A stretch of DNA of 64,000 nucleotides, from positions 1 to 64,000 of the forward strand of contig NZ_QMKK01000017.1 of NCBI RefSeq assembly GCF_003287875.1. The letters are read 5' to 3'. Position 1 is the stretch's first letter. Each line of letters starts with the position of its first letter. Below the pieces are notes generated by a model. It was not told the DNA's origin and searched no databases. It saw only the letters and a program-made list of their open reading frames with translations. This DNA is from Martinezella tropici. GTDB taxonomy: Bacteria; Pseudomonadota; Alphaproteobacteria; Rhizobiales; Rhizobiaceae. The position numbers and the translations under genes are program-made. This document shows, one piece after another, positions 51,781 to 60,423 of the stretch.

Positions 51781-52164
51781 ACAGACCCCGATTTGCGGTC
51801 ACGGTGGTTGCGGACCACGACGACAACTTGCTGGTAACGCTTCCCGCCGTGCCAGAGCCCACTCTAGACGAATGAGCCACGCGGTTCGACTGGGATCTTG
51901 CAATAACATCGAAATCAGGACCGTACCGCACGGTGGATGTCCAAATCCGAGGCCCGGATACCCTCACGCAGGAATTGCCGAAGCTATTTTCCAGGCAACG
52001 AAGACGGTCGACCCATCTGTGATGCCGCGGCTGGTCCGTGACCTCAATTGAGGCATGTCAAAGTAGCCAACCAAATGCCTTGATAAACGTAATATTCGCG
52101 ACCTTTTCAGCGACGTTTGCCTGTGCGGGTTGCTGATATTCTCGCGCCCGGGGAATCACGCTTT
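51781..52164. other. Divergent intergenic region with a FixK/FNR-like site
   Basis: A 384-base gap between the response regulator and the DUF982 gene. Apart from the site at 52048 and GGGGAA before the next ATG, I see nothing. Confidence 0.5.
52048..52061. promoter_or_regulatory. FixK/FNR-like site upstream of the DUF982 gene
   Basis: TTGAG-GCAT-GTCAA, one mismatch from TTGAY-N4-RTCAA, 103 bases before the start at 52165. Confidence 0.5.
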
Positions 52165-52428
52165 ATGAAATGGCATACATCGCATCAGTTTCCCGCGCTG
52201 AGGCTCGTCGTACGCGCCGGCGAGAAGTACAGGGTCATCAAGACCGTCCGGGATGCGGCGGTAGCATTGATCTCGGATTGGCCGAGCGATGATGGCGAGG
52301 AATATGTCATGGCGATCAGGGCATGCCTTGATGCCCTGAACGACGTCATCCCTCCGGAAGCGGCCAGGGAGGCGCTTATCCGTGCTGCTGCCGAAGAGCG
52401 TATCCTTTATATTTCAGTCATCGGATGA
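52165..52428 (+). CDS. DUF982-family protein
   Basis: An 87-residue small soluble protein of the DUF982 type common in rhizobia. Its start MKWHTSHQFPALRLVVRAG, the middle VRDAAVALISDWPSDDGEEY and the later ALIRAAAEERIL match that family. The in-frame TTG 16 codons earlier is less likely; GGGGAA precedes the ATG at 52165. The function of DUF982 is unknown. Its stop lies 171 bases before the next gene, with a FixK/FNR box between them. Confidence 0.75.
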   Translation: MKWHTSHQFPALRLVVRAGEKYRVIKTVRDAAVALISDWPSDDGEEYVMAIRACLDALNDVIPPEAAREALIRAAAEERILYISVIG

Positions 52429-52479
52429 CGTTGGTTGCGCAAAGGGCGTGCGCTCCCTCTGCGCAGCCACCTCACCCTA

Positions 52480-52493
52480 TTGACGTAGATCAA
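52480..52493. promoter_or_regulatory. FixK/FNR box upstream of the 63-residue membrane protein
   Basis: TTGAC-GTAG-ATCAA, a full match, 105 bases before the ATG at 52599. Confidence 0.75.
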
Positions 52494-52598
52494 GGTCCAA
52501 AATCGCCAGAGAACCTACCATTTGATCACGAATGCAAAGTGGACTTTTCGTTGTCCGCCTTGACTTCGGGATGGCAGATCCGTGACAAGGAGAAGAAC

Positions 52599-52790
52599 AT
52601 GCGTGCAGCTTTGCTGGTCGCCGCGATAGCCGGCCTTATCTTCGGTGCCTATGCCTACCAATCCAGTGGCTCCGACAAATCAAAAGAACCGAAGCAACAG
52701 TCATCGACGAATACGGGCAGCACAACCGAAAAACCTAAGCTCGGTTACCCGGATCCCTATATTCCCCCGACAAAGGGCAATGGCTTTTGA
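52599..52790 (+). CDS. Small exported or membrane-anchored protein
   Basis: A 63-residue protein not assigned to any family. An N-terminal hydrophobic helix (AALLVAAIAGLIFGAYAY, residues about 3-20) is followed by a low-complexity Ser/Thr/Lys/Gln linker and a proline-rich end (YPDPYIPPTK). It is probably anchored in the inner membrane or exported, with the tail in the periplasm. AAGGAG precedes the ATG, and the FixK/FNR box at 52480 points to it. No cysteine is present for a lipoprotein. Confidence 0.65.
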   Translation: MRAALLVAAIAGLIFGAYAYQSSGSDKSKEPKQQSSTNTGSTTEKPKLGYPDPYIPPTKGNGF

Positions 52791-53417
52791 TTTCTAACGA
52801 CAATCAAAGGATGAAATAATGTCAAAATGTAACCCGACTGTCGTGGTCAAACGTCGGCGCTCGCGTGCGCCGCGATCGGCCTTGAGCCCATCGAAGGCTT
52901 TAGGCTCTCTTCCAACAGTCGGTTCTCCCTCCAATATCCAAAGTCCGCCAACTCGTCGCGTGCTGCATCTCTCCGGAATTTCCTCCCGCGACGGGACGAC
53001 TCATTTTTTATGGCCGGACGCCCGCGTCCAGGCTTCCGACGAGGCCTGACGCCCTGTCGGCCTTTGGATCTTTCACAAAAGGCACCGAGATCTGCACAGC
53101 CGGCGATCGATTTTTCAATATGCACGGATGAAGAATGCCGATGGTGCCGACATCCGCGACCGACTCATGCGTGCCGTCGCTGCTCATTATTGAGTTTTCC
53201 CTCAATACCTATGCGAGAAGATGCTCGCTGCGCGGTTGTCTCATCCGTCTCAGCAAAGCTGGCCGGATGGAGGATCTCGGATCAACACCGGCGTGAATGC
53301 CGTTGGCAGCACGATTGTTATTCGCAGTGACAAATCGAAACATGAGTTTGCCGCCTTCCGCTATGACCCGACGTCGGTGGCCGAGATCGTCAGCGGAGGT
53401 TTACACATTTTCAAATC
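52791..53417. other. Gene-poor region
   Basis: About 630 bases without a gene I can support. A plus-strand frame at 52819-53049 has AAAGGATG before its ATG, but its Arg/Ser/Pro-rich product looks like a non-coding translation. A frame at 53221-53421 ends with VAEIVSGGLHIFKS and could be a remnant of something larger. No ATPase-domain fragment that might belong to the neighbouring ABC protein was found on either strand. Confidence 0.5.
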
Positions 53418-54458
53418 TTAGGAGTGAGTCTCCAGGCATGGAGAAGGGTCCGTCAATTCACCCGCTGACTCGATGCCAGCCTGAGCAGAATTATATATGA
53501 GACCGTACTTAACCTGTGTCACGCGCAGATCGCGGTACCAGTTGACGAGATCGCCCCAAGGGTCATTTATCTTTGAAAGACCAGACACGAAGGCGACGAC
53601 TGTTCCGATTTCGGTCTTCCCGGTAACGACGAAATAGCCGCCCAACGCGAAGATGCCCGCGTAGCCCATCTGTGTCATCAGATTCATCATGAAATTCATC
53701 GTGAACTTGATTTTGTAGATGCTCATGTTGATCCGGAAGACATCTCCGATACGCGACGCCTGATGGCCGTCTGTATCAATTGCTTGCCCCATTTGGACGA
53801 TGTCCTCGCTGACATTGCGCATGATGCCGATCCTTTTTCCGACGCGGCGGTTGATCGCTGCTTGCATGATCGGGACAAAACCACTTTGCGGAAGAAAGAT
53901 CGTGATGACGATGATCGTAATGAGTGGCTGCAGATAGACCAGATAGCCGCAAACAGCTGTCAATATCCCCATCTGCAACAGAGGCTCCGAAATACTTGTG
54001 CCGACGAAGCCACCGACAGGTTCGGCTTCGGCCAAGATGATCGAGAGTTGGACACCTTCGCTGGTCATCATGGAGCCGTCCGTCATCGATGTTCTTGATG
54101 CCTCGAATACCTGCAAACGCAGCCATCGGACGGCCGCTTCTCCGATCCAACTGCTGTAGATATTGAGCACAAGTTTCACGGCTCCCTCGGTCAAAGCCAA
54201 AAGCACGTATATCAACACCAGCACGGCGATCGTTCGATAGGAGCCATTCTCCGTTGCCGCATTCACGATCCGTCGTTGTACCTCCAGCGGTATGGTTCCC
54301 GCTGTAAAGAGCACAATGGATAGTATTGCGGTGGCCAGCTGATGCCACCCCGATGCCCGAAAAACGAAGCCATATAGCGTCCGGGGAAGAATGATTTCCT
54401 TCGGGAACGGGCGTGATAGAGCCTCCTTCGCACCGCGAAATGTTTTCAGGATGGTCAT
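53418..54458 (-). CDS. ABC exporter-type membrane domain protein without ATPase domain
   Basis: A 346-residue protein with the six-helix membrane domain of type I ABC exporters. Visible segments are helix 1 (HQLATAILSIVLFTAG), helix 2 (TIAVLVLIYVLLALTEG), the helix 3-4 region around SIILAEAEP, ILTAVCGYLVYL and the helix 5-6 MTQMGYAGIFALGGYFVV. The protein stops about where a nucleotide-binding domain would begin, and there is no Walker motif here or just downstream. It is therefore either truncated or one of the membrane-only ABC-like proteins. It is translationally coupled (ATGA) to the small peptide gene before it, under a FixK/FNR box. Confidence 0.8.
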   Translation of the reverse strand: MTILKTFRGAKEALSRPFPKEIILPRTLYGFVFRASGWHQLATAILSIVLFTAGTIPLEVQRRIVNAATENGSYRTIAVLVLIYVLLALTEGAVKLVLNIYSSWIGEAAVRWLRLQVFEASRTSMTDGSMMTSEGVQLSIILAEAEPVGGFVGTSISEPLLQMGILTAVCGYLVYLQPLITIIVITIFLPQSGFVPIMQAAINRRVGKRIGIMRNVSEDIVQMGQAIDTDGHQASRIGDVFRINMSIYKIKFTMNFMMNLMTQMGYAGIFALGGYFVVTGKTEIGTVVAFVSGLSKINDPWGDLVNWYRDLRVTQVKYGLIYNSAQAGIESAGELTDPSPCLETHS

Positions 54459-54577
54459 TGCGTTGCTGACTTCTCAAGCGCGGTCTGTCGCCCGGTGCCG
54501 GTAATCGGCTTCACCCACAAAATGCCGATGATCGTCGCGATCATGACGATCAATATGATCATCAATAGCTTTTGCAC
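54455..54577 (-). CDS. Small single-helix membrane peptide
   Basis: A 40-residue peptide starting at GTG 54577, with a near-perfect AGGAGGG before it. Residues 4-22 are a strongly hydrophobic helix (LLMIILIVMIATIIGILWV), followed by a short polar tail. Its TGA overlaps the ATG of the ABC membrane protein, so the two are translationally coupled. Such peptides often act as small subunits or assembly factors for their partner; that role is an inference. The FixK/FNR box at 54647 is 70 bases upstream. Confidence 0.7.
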   Translation of the reverse strand: MQKLLMIILIVMIATIIGILWVKPITGTGRQTALEKSATQ

Positions 54578-54646
54578 TGATGCCCTCCTGACGTGCCAAA
54601 CAATGTGTCCTGCCTCGAACGCTTTCACGTTTTTGCTATGCGCGCG

Positions 54647-54660
54647 TTGATCCGGATCAA
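54647..54660. promoter_or_regulatory. FixK/FNR box between the membrane-peptide unit and adh
   Basis: TTGAT-CCGG-ATCAA, a full match within a longer symmetrical sequence. It lies 70 bases before the peptide gene (minus) and 169 before the alcohol dehydrogenase (plus). Confidence 0.8.
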
Positions 54661-54828
54661 GGCCGAAGCACAATTTGTGTGAGAGACAAGGGTGGTAAAT
54701 AACAGCGCTCGCCGCAGCCGTTCCTTTGGCGGAAGAGGTTGCTTGAAACGCAGATCGCACGCCGTTTCCAGGCTTTTTCCTCCGACATCGAGCTTCAAAA
54801 CGAGCCCCAACTTCGATGGGCTTCAGCC

Positions 54829-55821
54829 ATGAAAGCGATGGTTCTCCAACAAATCGGGAAGCCGCTCATATTTGTCGAACGCGATGATCCAAGGCCCGGT
54901 CCTGGCGAGCTGAGGATCAAGGTCGAGGCATGTGCCGTCTGCCGTACTGATCTTCACGTTGTGGACGGCGATCTCAACAATCCAAAGCTTCCGCTTGTAC
55001 CGGGTCATGAGATCGTGGGTATTGTCGATGCTGTGGGCCCCGGAATCGAAATCGCCAAACTCGGTCGCCGCGTCGGCGTCCCCTGGCTCGGTCATGCATG
55101 CGGAACCTGCTCTTTCTGTCAAATGAAGGCTGAGAATCTATGCGACCGGCCGCAATTTACCGGCTATACCCGTGACGGCGGTTTCGCGACGCATGTTGTG
55201 GCCGATGCGGCATTCGCATTCGCTCTCGATGCGAGTGCCGATCCCGTATCGCTCGCGCCTCTTTTGTGTGCCGGATTGATTGGCTGGCGTTCGCTCAGGA
55301 AGGCCGGCGACGGCAAGCGCATCGGCCTTTTCGGCTTCGGAGCTGCCGCGCACATCCTGACACAGGTCTGCCTTTGGCAAGGCCGCGACGTTTATGCGTT
55401 CACGCGCAGCGGCGACCATGCAGCGCAGCAGTTTGCGCTCGATCTCGGCGCCAGATGGGCCGGCTCATCGGAAGAAAGCGCACCAGTTCCGCTCGAGGCA
55501 GCCATCATCTTTGCACCGGCAGGCGATCTTGTGCCGATTGCGCTCAAGGCGGTTCGCAAGGGCGGAGTAGTTGTGTGTGGCGGAATTCACATGAGCGACA
55601 TACCGGCGATGCGTTACGCCGTTCTATGGGGGGAACGCGAGCTTGTCTCAGTTGCCAATTTGACACGCGCGGACGCAGCTGAGTTTTTCCCGATTGCCCA
55701 GATGGCCGGCGTGCGAACCCACACCAAGGTCTATCCGCTCGCGAAGGCCAACGAGGCGCTCTCCGATCTGCGCGCCGGGCGTCTCGTCGGCGCAGCGGTA
55801 TTGGTGCCCGAGGCAAGTTAG
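54829..55821 (+). CDS. Zinc-dependent alcohol dehydrogenase (AdhA-like)
   Basis: A 330-residue zinc alcohol dehydrogenase. Catalytic zinc residues are in AVCRTDLHVVDGDL and PGHEIVG, and structural-zinc cysteines in CGTCSFCQMKAENLC. The cofactor motif reads GLFGFGAAAHI. It is about 30 residues shorter than the adhP-type enzyme at 18507 and belongs to a different branch of the family. The ATG at 54829 is chosen because it starts the normal KAMVLQQ strand; its ribosome binding site is poor. It would be the second fermentation-type dehydrogenase of the island, under the shared FixK/FNR box. Confidence 0.88.
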   Translation: MKAMVLQQIGKPLIFVERDDPRPGPGELRIKVEACAVCRTDLHVVDGDLNNPKLPLVPGHEIVGIVDAVGPGIEIAKLGRRVGVPWLGHACGTCSFCQMKAENLCDRPQFTGYTRDGGFATHVVADAAFAFALDASADPVSLAPLLCAGLIGWRSLRKAGDGKRIGLFGFGAAAHILTQVCLWQGRDVYAFTRSGDHAAQQFALDLGARWAGSSEESAPVPLEAAIIFAPAGDLVPIALKAVRKGGVVVCGGIHMSDIPAMRYAVLWGERELVSVANLTRADAAEFFPIAQMAGVRTHTKVYPLAKANEALSDLRAGRLVGAAVLVPEAS

Positions 55822-55859
55822 CCCGATATAAGCAGCTTTCGCCAATATTGCCGTCACAG

Positions 55860-58460
55860 TCATCGCGGACGAAAATAGAAACGTTTCACCAGCTCGAGCG
55901 CAGCCGCGTAAATCGCCGAGATTGCGATCAGACCTCCCATCAACGGCGCAGGGAGCGGCGTGAAATCGAATATGCTCGCGGCCATTGGAATATACGGCAG
56001 GACAAGCGCTATGAGTATAATGACTGCCGTCGACCACAGGAGCAGAGGCCCCGGCTTATCTTTCCATGCCGTCATGGTCGTACGAACGATCAGCATGGTC
56101 GCAAGCTGCGTGATGAGGGACTCCACAAACCAAGCCGTGCGGAACTGGTTCGTTGATACATGCACGACGAAAAGCAGAAATCCGAACGTCGCGAAGTCGA
56201 ACAGTGAACTGACCGGGCCAAAGAAGATCATAAAGCGTTGGATGCTGCGGATGTCCCAACGCCTTGGGCGCTGCACCTGCTGTCGATCGACCCGGTCCGT
56301 GGCAATGGCCATGGCTGGAATGTCTGCAAGGAGATTGTTGAGCAGGATCTGCTTGGCGAGCAGCGGTAGGAAGGGGAGGAACAGAGAGGCGATTGCCATG
56401 CTGATCATATTGCCGAAGTTCGCGCTCGTTGCGATCGATATGTATTTCATAGTGTTGGCGAAGGTTCGCCGACCGTCGTCTACACCGCGAATCAGCACGT
56501 TGAGGTCCTGTTGAAACAGGACGAGATCCGCAGCCTCCCGGGCGACATCGACCGCACCGTCGACAGAAATGCCGACGTCGGCCTCATGAAGGGCTGGAGC
56601 ATCATTGATGCCGTCGCCCATATAGCCGACGACATGCCCGGAGCGCCGCAGAGCTTTGATAATGAGCTCTTTCTGGTTGGGATCAATCTCGACAAACAGA
56701 TCTGTTTTTGGCGCGCGGGCAAACAATGCATCACTGCTCATCGACACCAGCTCTGCGCCGGTCAAAACTTGTTTCGTTTTCAGACCGATCGTGTCGGCCA
56801 GATGTTTGACGATGTAGCGGTTGTCGCCGGATATGATCTTGATGCCGATACCGCGATGTCTCAACCCCGCCAGTGCATTCTTGATACCTGCCTTCGGCGG
56901 ATCAAGAAACAATAGAAAGCCCTCGAGGCAGAGCTCGCACTCGTCGTCCACGTCATAAGCCCCCTCGTCTTGAGCGAAACGCCTGGTGGCGATTGCGATC
57001 GCCCGAATACCGTCCTCGCCCCACTTGCGATAACGCGCATCGATGTCCGCACGCGACCGGTCATCGAGGGGCTCGACAGCATTACCTGTCCTGACAGAGG
57101 TACAGACGGAAAGGATATTGGCGACTGCGCCCTTGCAGACCATCATCGTACCCTGGCCGACCTCATCGACGATGACCGACAACCGTTTGCGCATGAAATC
57201 GTATGGAATTTCGTCTTTCTTCACGAAGCCTTTCAGATCTGCGTTAGTCTCGCCGGATGCCAGTATGGCATCATCGAGTGGGTTTTTAAGGCCGGCCTGC
57301 AGCGATGCGTTCAAAAAGGCGAGTAAGTGGACCTGCTGCGAGTGCATGCCGCCTATATCGACGCTATCGTCGAGCTTTATGATGCCTTCTGTCAGCGTGC
57401 CGGTCTTGTCGGTGCAGAGAAGGTTCATGCTCCCTAGATTTTCAATGGCGTCCAGCCGGCGAATGATGACACCGCCGGCGGCCATGGCGTGTGCGCCACG
57501 GGCGAGCGTCATGCTGATAATCACCGGCAAAAGCTCTGGAGTGAGCCCGACGGCCAACGCCAGAGAAAACAGCAGAGAGTCGATCAATGGCCGGTGCAGG
57601 AGCAGGTTGGCAACAAAGACGGTAATGACGATCACCAGCATGATCCGTGTCATCAAGTAACCGAATCGTCGTATACCTCGCGAGAAATCCGTTTCGGGTA
57701 TCTGTCTCGCGATTGCGCCGGCGATGGTCGCATACTCGGTGCGCGTACCCGTATTAACAACGATAACCGTCGCTGTGCCGCTGCGAACCGATGTGCCGGT
57801 GAAGACGCAATTGGTCCGGGTGGCGATCGGAGCGTCGGGGGGACAGACACCCGCCATCTTGCCAACCGGGAAGGTCTCGCCCGTCAGAGCGGCCTCGCTG
57901 ACGTTCAAGTCACGTGACGAAAGGATCATGCCGTCGGCCGGCACAAGACTACCGGCAACAAGCTTGACGATATCACCCGGGACAACGGTGCTTACCGGGA
58001 CAAGAGATTCTATTCCGCCCCTTACAACCGTCGCCGACAATGAAATACTTTTCTTTAGCGCCTCTAGCGCCTTGGTTGCTCCGTATTCCTGAGAAAAGCC
58101 AAGCAAGCAACTCGCAAGGACGATGAGGCTTATAATGATGGCATCATGCATCTCCCCGACCAGCGAAGATACCGTCGCGGCAAAGATAAGAATGAGAACG
58201 AGGGGATTCAGAAATTGCCGCACCAGAATATGAAGTGCGTTCATGTGTGTCATCGCGACGACTGTATTCGGACCGTAGCTTTTTAGCCGGGAAATTGCCT
58301 CTTGAGGCGAAAGGCCTTTTGCCTGCGAGCCGAGATCGTGCAGCAGAACATCCTCGCTCTTCGACCAATAAGGCGACGGCGACATCGTCGTATCTAGGTT
58401 TGTGGAAGCCGGTCTTTTAAGCGGAGCGTTCTTGGTGGTTTCGTCAATTTCAATAGGCAT
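55860..58460 (-). CDS. mgtA: MgtA-type magnesium-transporting P-type ATPase
   Basis: An 866-residue P3B-type ATPase that imports Mg2+. Marks are the phosphorylation site D351 in LLCTDKTGTLTEG, the TPELLP membrane motif (307-312), the actuator loop EAALTGETFPVG, the hinge MGDGINDAPALHEADVG and the late NNLLADIPAMAIATDRVD stretch typical of MgtA/MgtB. About ten transmembrane helices are present. There is no 5' leader-peptide or Mg-riboswitch that I can see. The FixK/FNR box at 58509, 49 bases upstream, points to oxygen control instead of Mg2+ control. Confidence 0.9.
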   Translation of the reverse strand: MPIEIDETTKNAPLKRPASTNLDTTMSPSPYWSKSEDVLLHDLGSQAKGLSPQEAISRLKSYGPNTVVAMTHMNALHILVRQFLNPLVLILIFAATVSSLVGEMHDAIIISLIVLASCLLGFSQEYGATKALEALKKSISLSATVVRGGIESLVPVSTVVPGDIVKLVAGSLVPADGMILSSRDLNVSEAALTGETFPVGKMAGVCPPDAPIATRTNCVFTGTSVRSGTATVIVVNTGTRTEYATIAGAIARQIPETDFSRGIRRFGYLMTRIMLVIVITVFVANLLLHRPLIDSLLFSLALAVGLTPELLPVIISMTLARGAHAMAAGGVIIRRLDAIENLGSMNLLCTDKTGTLTEGIIKLDDSVDIGGMHSQQVHLLAFLNASLQAGLKNPLDDAILASGETNADLKGFVKKDEIPYDFMRKRLSVIVDEVGQGTMMVCKGAVANILSVCTSVRTGNAVEPLDDRSRADIDARYRKWGEDGIRAIAIATRRFAQDEGAYDVDDECELCLEGFLLFLDPPKAGIKNALAGLRHRGIGIKIISGDNRYIVKHLADTIGLKTKQVLTGAELVSMSSDALFARAPKTDLFVEIDPNQKELIIKALRRSGHVVGYMGDGINDAPALHEADVGISVDGAVDVAREAADLVLFQQDLNVLIRGVDDGRRTFANTMKYISIATSANFGNMISMAIASLFLPFLPLLAKQILLNNLLADIPAMAIATDRVDRQQVQRPRRWDIRSIQRFMIFFGPVSSLFDFATFGFLLFVVHVSTNQFRTAWFVESLITQLATMLIVRTTMTAWKDKPGPLLLWSTAVIILIALVLPYIPMAASIFDFTPLPAPLMGGLIAISAIYAAALELVKRFYFRPR

Positions 58461-58508
58461 CGGCGGTCACCTCTGATGCCTTACTAGCCATTGCACGGCG
58501 CGTGCGCC

Positions 58509-58522
58509 TTGACCTTTGTCAA
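58509..58522. promoter_or_regulatory. FixK/FNR box upstream of the MgtA-type ATPase
   Basis: TTGAC-CTTT-GTCAA, a full match and near-perfect palindrome, 49 bases before the start at 58460 on the minus strand. Confidence 0.8.
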
Positions 58523-58708
58523 CAGGCGATCATCCGCTCGCTAAAGCCGGCATGCCGTGACTGTCCCCCGAGATGCGCCACCACTGCGACAGCATGGGAA
58601 ATGCGCTGATCGAAATGTTGCGATTGGCCCAAGCCGGAACGATAGATATCCGGCATCCAAAATTTGGGGGCGGGGAGTAAACGTTGATATCAATCGTCCG
58701 CTGCTTGA

Positions 58709-59530
58709 TCAGTGGGCAACAAGAACCGGCATATCGAGATCGGATAGCAGTGATCGAGTGACTCCTCCAAGGGCAAATTCACGAATTCGGGAATGCCCAT
58801 AGGCTCCGGCGACAAGCAGATCCGCGTGCAGAGCTCTTGCGCTCGATTGGATAGCGACGGCTACCTCTTCGCCATTTGCACCGGCCACGACAACCTCTAC
58901 ATCCAAGCCGCTGTTGCGTAACACCTCCGCATATCGGGCCCGGCTCCTCTCATTCATTGAGCCATCATCGGTGATCGATATCAAAATGACCTTCGATGCG
59001 CCTTCCAGGAATAATCTGGCGCCTGTCAATGCTCTCGACAGCGGCGCGCTGCCATCCCATGCGATTGCCACCGTGTCGATCCGGCCGCAGACGTGTTTCG
59101 CAGGGAACAGGACGAGAGGTCGGCCGCTTTCGAACAGAAGGTTCTCAAGCAATGGCATCATGGTCTCGGTCGCCTCGATAATTGACAGGTCATAAGCACG
59201 CGAGATTTCTACCAGAGTCTCAAGGATTTGCGGCTCCGACGCTTCGAATGGCTCAATGATGGCGCGAATGTCTGCTTTGCGGGCGTAGTCGTGCACTGCT
59301 TCGCTCAACGCGACACCGCTGTCGCGGCTGAAGCGTTTTGCCTCCGAGCTCAGTCTTTCGACGTCGTCAACCCATGGGGATGATTGACCAACGAGTGGCG
59401 TCTTGATCTGCAGGACGCTCGCGGTGAGATCCGCCTTTTGATGTCGCGCCAAGTCGATCGCGTTTTGAACGACGGAAAACGAACAGGCTGTGGGATAGGT
59501 GATCAATGGCAGATGGAATTGCGGTTTCAT
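58709..59530 (-). CDS. Universal stress protein, two tandem Usp domains
   Basis: A 273-residue double Usp protein. The second domain ends VAGAYGHSRIREFALGGVTRSLL, with the G-x2-G-x9-G nucleotide loop intact; the first is degenerate. GGAG precedes the ATG at 59530; the longer frame would cover the FixK/FNR box at 59586. It is less similar to the proteins at 23745 and 61397 than those are to each other. Confidence 0.87.
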   Translation of the reverse strand: MKPQFHLPLITYPTACSFSVVQNAIDLARHQKADLTASVLQIKTPLVGQSSPWVDDVERLSSEAKRFSRDSGVALSEAVHDYARKADIRAIIEPFEASEPQILETLVEISRAYDLSIIEATETMMPLLENLLFESGRPLVLFPAKHVCGRIDTVAIAWDGSAPLSRALTGARLFLEGASKVILISITDDGSMNERSRARYAEVLRNSGLDVEVVVAGANGEEVAVAIQSSARALHADLLVAGAYGHSRIREFALGGVTRSLLSDLDMPVLVAH

Positions 59531-59585
59531 GTCAGTCTTCTCCAGCAGGCGGACATAATGATCGCGTGCCCGCCGGCCCGCCGCC

Positions 59586-59599
59586 TTGATGAAAGTCAA
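59586..59599. promoter_or_regulatory. FixK/FNR box upstream of the 58709 Usp gene
   Basis: TTGAT-GAAA-GTCAA, a full match, 56 bases before the start at 59530 on the minus strand. Confidence 0.78.
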
Positions 59600-59688
59600 G
59601 ATTGTTCGACCGGAGAGGAGCCTTATCTGCGCTCATAATCGCCAAATGAAGGCTTCGATCGCCTAACGGCGAGCGATATCGCGCCATT

Positions 59689-59702
59689 TTGATGCTGATC
59701 AA
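59689..59702. promoter_or_regulatory. FixK/FNR box upstream of hsp20
   Basis: TTGAT-GCTG-ATCAA, a full match, 114 bases before the ATG at 59817 on the plus strand. Confidence 0.75.
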
Positions 59703-59816
59703 TGAACAGTCTGGCAACCTCGTCTTTGATGACTCCGCGTCTCACGATGACGGTTTGGAAAAGGGCCGGGACGAAGTCGTCCTTCAAGGGTCCTCGCAAC
59801 GAAGAGGAGAAATGAT

Positions 59817-60326
59817 ATGCCCGACATGGCAAGAAAACTTCCTGTGAGCACGGAGAAGAAGACGGCGCCCGCTATGGAGCGCTGGGCGCCCTTCGAGAGC
59901 CTGCGATCGGAAATTGATCGTGTCTTCAATGACTTCACTCCGGGCTTCCTAGAAGACCGCACACTCGCGCGTTTCCCGAATGCCTTCACGCGCGGCATGC
60001 CGGCTGCCGACTTCATCGAGTCCGACAAGACCTATGAGCTCACAGTTGAGCTTCCTGGGATTGACGCGAAGGAGTTGGATCTGACACTCGCCAACGGCAT
60101 CCTGACGGTCAAAGGCGAAAAGCACGAACGCAAGGAGGAAAAGGAGAAGGAATACTATCTCAGCGAACGGCGCTATGGGTCGTTCCAGCGCAGTCTCCAA
60201 CTTCCCAACGGTGTCGATGCAGACGGTATCAACGCATCCTTTGAAAATGGTGTTTTGAAGGTCGTTTTACCGAAGACGGCTAATGCTCACAAGAATGACC
60301 GGAAAATTGCAATCAAGGCAAGCTAG
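59817..60326 (+). CDS. Hsp20 family small heat-shock protein
   Basis: A 169-residue small heat-shock chaperone that holds unfolding proteins. The alpha-crystallin domain spans about 60-160: AADFIESDKTYELTVELPG, LANGILTVKGEKHE, RRYGSFQRSLQLP and the conserved FENGVLKVVLPK. A C-terminal I-x-I-like motif (RKIAIKA) is present. GAGGAG precedes the ATG. A terminator-like hairpin follows the gene, and a FixK/FNR box precedes it, so its signal here is probably low oxygen and not only heat. Confidence 0.94.
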   Translation: MPDMARKLPVSTEKKTAPAMERWAPFESLRSEIDRVFNDFTPGFLEDRTLARFPNAFTRGMPAADFIESDKTYELTVELPGIDAKELDLTLANGILTVKGEKHERKEEKEKEYYLSERRYGSFQRSLQLPNGVDADGINASFENGVLKVVLPKTANAHKNDRKIAIKAS

Positions 60327-60394
60327 CCCACAAGCGCTCTACACTTGTCCGTCGCGGCTCAGCTGTAGGTTGCCAAGGGGGCCGGCGGCAGAAG

Positions 60395-60418
60395 AAGGGA
60401 GGGGCTCACCCCTCCCTT
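60395..60418. terminator. Bidirectional terminator between hsp20 and the BON gene
   Basis: A perfect 10-base-pair stem (AAGGGAGGGG with CCCCTCCCTT) and a CTCA loop, between two convergent genes. It ends with TTT on the plus strand and TTCTTCT on the minus strand, so it probably serves both. Confidence 0.8.
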
Positions 60419-60423
60419 TGGCG

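Noticed and set aside
52819-53049. A 76-residue plus-strand frame with AAAGGATG upstream
   Set aside because: The product is Arg/Ser/Pro-rich without any structured segment; a Shine-Dalgarno match alone is not enough.
58684-58693. TTGATATCAA palindrome near the Usp gene at 58709
   Set aside because: The half-sites are fused without the four-base spacer, and it lies at the 3' side of the gene.
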